Shown piece by piece: positions 61,001-64,000 of a DNA stretch of 64,000 nucleotides. The DNA lies in assembly GCA_006535965.1 (NCBI GenBank), contig QEAR01000049.1, positions 62,001 to 126,000 of the forward strand, written 5' to 3'. This DNA is from Spizellomyces sp. 'palustris' (taxonomy: Eukaryota; Chytridiomycota; Chytridiomycetes; Spizellomycetales; Spizellomycetaceae). A program made the translations under genes and the position numbers. Under the pieces are notes generated by a model that did not search any database, was not told where the DNA came from, and worked only from the letters and a program-made list of their open reading frames with translations. Numbering within the stretch: position 1 is the stretch's first letter; every line of letters begins with the position of its first letter.

Positions 61001-61436
61001 CGTTACCGGACAAGGCCAAGAAGGCTTGGGCGGAGCTAGAAAAAGTGGCTGATCCTTCACGAAATATGAAGAATTATCGAGATCTGCTAACTGCAGCTAC
61101 TCCTCCCATCGTTCCCTTCCTGCGTATGTACAGTCGTTTGTGTGATTGTGTTTGGCAGATTAAGCGGGACTAACAACTCTGTCTCCTCCAGCCATTTACT
61201 TAAAAGACCTCACGTTCATGAACGATGGCAACGAGTCGAAGATCGGTACCCAAGGTCAGATGATCAATTTCGACAAGCTTCGTATGATGGGCAACCGGGT
61301 CAAGGATATCTCTGGTCTCGCTCGGGTAGAGTACAGCTTCGAACCCAAACCAGCAATACAAAACTTCCTGGCCAAACCCCCGGTGGAGAAGAGTATGACG
61401 AAACTAAAGGAAATGTCCTTGGAGTGCGAAAAGTAG
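58065..61436 (+). CDS. Ras-family guanine nucleotide exchange factor with two ubiquitin-like Ras-binding regions
   Basis: Exon 1 (MSSLKHQ) joins in phase to SKASLLSQNDEASALDYFLR. Region 1 (LPNDMTTVIQVQGDMTMWEI ... LERVILQKR) looks like a RA/RBD fold. A long Ser-rich linker follows, then region 2 (KRVVLKVSLPDQQSTTIMIQ, ETVLLNICQKRKLDFDHYAL), resembling a Raf-type RBD. Then a REM domain (DATFMDTLLLTYRSFIKPLE, FDQLVARF) and the catalytic CDC25 domain: ISVEDLSQQLCIHNFKLFHN, IHPIEYLNQIWQK, the variant core CQELSNFFTMFALIAGLNMP, PIQRLKKTWEALPDKAKKAW, VPFLPIYLKDLTFMNDGN. The stop is at 61436. It should load GTP on a Ras or Rap GTPase at membranes; which one is not deducible. Confidence 0.88.
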
Positions 61437-61627
61437 TCACACGCAGGGGACGCATAGTGGCACTCCGGTACAGAGGCTTCTACGATTAGATTTTTAACGT
61501 TTTTTTATTTTGTTTGTTTTCGGGTTTACGGTGTTATGTATATAAATGATTCCCCTTGACAAGTTCAATGATCTGTCTCTTAACTTATATAAGGTTCCGT
61601 TATCTTGTTGCAAGAGGAATTGATTCA

Positions 61628-64000
61628 TTACTTTGCAGCGGCAATTGCAGCTAGACAGTTGAACTGGACTTCGACAGTGTTGAAAGGACGCATGGTTGCT
61701 TGCGCAGGGTTTTTGCCCAGGTAGTCAATGACACCAACTTCCTGGAATCGGTGGATGATGGTTTGTCTCGCCTAAAAGAAATATGAGGTTACCGTTATGT
61801 CTATGGACGCCTGAAAAGGCAGTAAGCTGCACCTGTGATAGTTCGACATAGCCGGGAATATAATCTGGCATCTCTCTTACGTGAAGCAGCGGCCAGACAG
61901 CCATTACACAACGTGTGAACTGCTGTTTACTCCGCGTGAATGATCTCTATTTTCGTGCGGTAATGCGTTAGGGAAAAGAATTTGCCAATAATCGAGTCCT
62001 GAGCAAATAGCTCACGACAACTACCTTGTCGCTCCGCTTCATAGTTCTCCATGTCCTTTCCCAAACCATTACCAAAAGCCTCAACAAATCATTCTGTTCC
62101 GCGAGAAGGGGAAAAATACCCAACACGTTATCCCCAATCGTCGAAAACACTTGATCCCGTTTTGGTGCCATCAGAACGTCAGCAAGAATTTGGCGGTACA
62201 TGGAGAGAGCAGGAACGGCAGAGAGGAAGGATATCAATGTGCCGGGCAGGTGACTGTGATTTTGATGTTATACATTCGCCGTATAGAATGAAGCAACTGC
62301 ACCAGGGACTTTACTTTAAGCGCCTCAAGGCAGAAGAACCCAGTTTCCATACTCTGACATTCAAGCGAGGTGTTTTGTTTGGTTGAATAAGGCTTTGCAA
62401 GAGGCCTGAATTGAGATTAACGTCCCATCATCTGACAATATGATATGAACTCCTTGGATCTTGTTTCTACCTTGCTTTCCAATCTCCTCATAAAGACGGA
62501 CGTTTTTTTCAAACGGTGTTCCACCATATAGTTTAATATCATACGTTTTATTTTCAATTGGTCCTCCGTCGGTTGTGAAGAGGGGGAGAAGACCCCATCC
62601 ACAACTCAATTGTGCGATTTCTTGGAATGTAAAGGTTAAGTAGAGCTCATGGCCCAGAATGACGAGCGTATAAACTTACCCGGCCTATCCCCCCGGCCCT
62701 CCTTCTCAACAATCATGCAAAACTCAAATAGGATGCACAAGTTCACATCAACATCGTTGACCCGTAAAAAGCATGTGTTCTCATCATCCTTTGGAAACAC
62801 CAAAGAAGCCTGTTGACAAAATTCATCAAATTAGTTAATAACAAATCTAACTAGTTTAGCACGACAGTTCGAACATTACTTTGCTAGAAAATTTCCATAA
62901 GTGTTCGAATTCGGGATTATACACGGCTGGCACAGCATGGATATTGCTCAAAATGCTCGTTTTATCAAATAACGCCATCCGAACACATCGGCCAAGGATA
63001 CGGACATGTGGTCCAGGAATCGGAATATATCGTGCATCGAGCAGGGAGAAAGCTATTGTGCAGGTGGTGGAGAGCTTTTTAATCTGAATTCAACTTTGTA
63101 AGTGGGATTTCTGCATTGGAAGGGTTCACGCATACATACCCGGTCTTTCTTGTGATCCCATAGAAGATCCTTGAAACAGAGGCCGTCCGGTGTTAATTTC
63201 GGTGTGAGAGATTTTGAAAGGCGTCCGATACCTTGGAGAAATGTCAGCCGCCCACACCTCACTAAAATGTGAAGAAGTACAGAAATACGCTACCTTGCTC
63301 GTAGGTTTTTCCCAATGTCGAAAAGCGAAATCCTTGCGGCAAGATCCCCAAACCTTTCAACGGATCGGGAGGTATCAGCCGCCTTCGTGAAGGGCGTCGA
63401 TAGTGATGCCGTTGTCGACGTCTTCGACGCCCTTTCTCTTGGGCTACGCGGGTGGGTGTCACGGTTACTTCGTCTTCGTCTTCCTCTCCAGATGTTTGGC
63501 TCGAGTCGGTAGGGGATTTGGCGTCAGCGCTATCATCTTTTTGCTCATCTACTGTATGTGGTAACATTGACACTTGCTCGGACGTGCACTCTGCACTTTT
63601 CAGACGTACCCTCTTCCATCTCTTCCTCATCGTCTTCTTGAGAGTCCTCTGCGGAAGTCTCATATCCAGAACTATCATCACTTTCAGATTCCGAAGTACC
63701 TTCCTCCTCTACGCTTTCCTCCCTTTGATTCTCAGGGACTTCGTTATCTTCGAGTTTCCGGACGTACGTTGTCGGAACGTATCCCTCGAGCCTTTGCTCG
63801 TTACGAGTGCGCACATACCTGTACGAAATGTTCACATTAAGGTATATTTTATACTTGAAATGTCAAGCCATATTACCACCAATCTGTATTATCAGTAGTT
63901 AAGATTTCAAAAGTATCGCCTTCGTTGAAATTCAGTTCTTCATCTGTGGCACCCCGATAATCGTACAGAGCCAGAGCGATCTACGACGATCGTCGCATTG
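61628..64000 (-). CDS. NPHP1: Nephrocystin-1 (ciliary transition-zone protein), N-terminus beyond the edge
   Basis: NPHP1 works with NPHP4 at the ciliary transition zone. The right edge begins inside an SH3 domain (LALYDYRGATDEELNFNEGD, TFEILTTDNTDWWYV, GYVPTTYV). A long acidic stretch follows (EEEGTSESESDDSSGYETSA), then a basic run, then the nephrocystin-homology region: LKGLGILPQGFRFSTLGKTY, LTPDGLCFKDLLWDHKKDR, ARYIPIPGPHVRILGRCVRM, SILSNIHAVPAVYNPEFEHL, LSCGWGLLPLFTTDGGPIEN, KTYDIKLYGGTPFEKNV and VPALSMYRQILADVLMAPK. The acidic block after SH3, and motifs such as GILPQGFR, LSNIH, LSCGW and GGTPFEK, match human NPHP1. The end is ATMRPFNTVEVQFNCLAA at the stop 61628. The upstream exons lie past 64000. 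Confidence 0.88.

Overview
This window looks like nuclear DNA of a zoosporic (flagellated) fungus, most likely a chytrid. The genes are dense and lie on both strands, with many short introns (about 50-90 nt, GT...AG). The right edge carries nephrocystin-1, a ciliary transition-zone protein that only lineages with cilia or flagella are expected to keep. The other proteins are fungal or broadly eukaryotic. I saw no rRNA, convincing tRNA, CRISPR array or mobile element. Species and chromosome cannot be told from the sequence, and exon borders were placed by eye.

Layout. 1-3.8 kb: the 5' part of an unknown disordered protein running off the left edge (-), a coiled-coil protein (+), a calponin-homology protein (+) and the tRNA m7G46 methyltransferase TRM8 (+). 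3.9-7.5 kb: a probable GPI-anchored wall/surface protein, a CS plus Sel1-repeat tail-anchored protein and a synaptobrevin-type v-SNARE (all -). 7.6-11.8 kb: an ARM-repeat plus coiled-coil protein that I match to metazoan CIP2A (-). 11.9-14.2 kb: methylmalonate-semialdehyde dehydrogenase (-). 16.0-17.3 kb: a secreted proteinase-K-type subtilase (-). 18.7-20.5 kb: a bestrophin-like anion channel (-). 20.6-26.2 kb: the multi-BRCT checkpoint scaffold TOPBP1 (+). 26.4-27.1 kb: the SWR1-complex subunit ZNHIT1/Vps71 (-). 28.8-31.4 kb: an SLC26/SulP anion transporter (-). 32.1-32.8 kb: a two-finger C2H2 protein (-).

33.8-35.9 kb: the AAA+ ATPase WRNIP1/Mgs1 (+). 36.1-42.0 kb: the 5'-3' exoribonuclease XRN1 (-), divergent from isovaleryl-CoA dehydrogenase (42.5-44.7 kb, +). 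45.0-48.8 kb: exportin-T (-). 49.1-49.5 kb: a small unknown gene (-) that faces away from RAD52 (49.6-52.0 kb, +) across about 90 bp. 52.4-53.0 kb: TMEM128 (-), divergent from a SANT plus U-box-like protein (53.2-55.6 kb, +). 56.3-57.3 kb: the Golgi protein TVP23 (+). 58.1-61.4 kb: a Ras-family GEF (+). 61.6 kb to the right edge: nephrocystin-1 (-).

Themes. Genome maintenance is well represented (TOPBP1, CIP2A-like, RAD52, WRNIP1/Mgs1, ZNHIT1). The most interesting pair is TOPBP1 and the CIP2A-like gene, about 9 kb apart, because in animal cells these two proteins form the complex that tethers broken chromosomes in mitosis. Other themes are RNA and tRNA handling (TRM8, XRN1, exportin-T), endomembrane traffic (v-SNARE, TVP23, TMEM128) and branched-chain amino-acid breakdown (isovaleryl-CoA dehydrogenase and methylmalonate-semialdehyde dehydrogenase).
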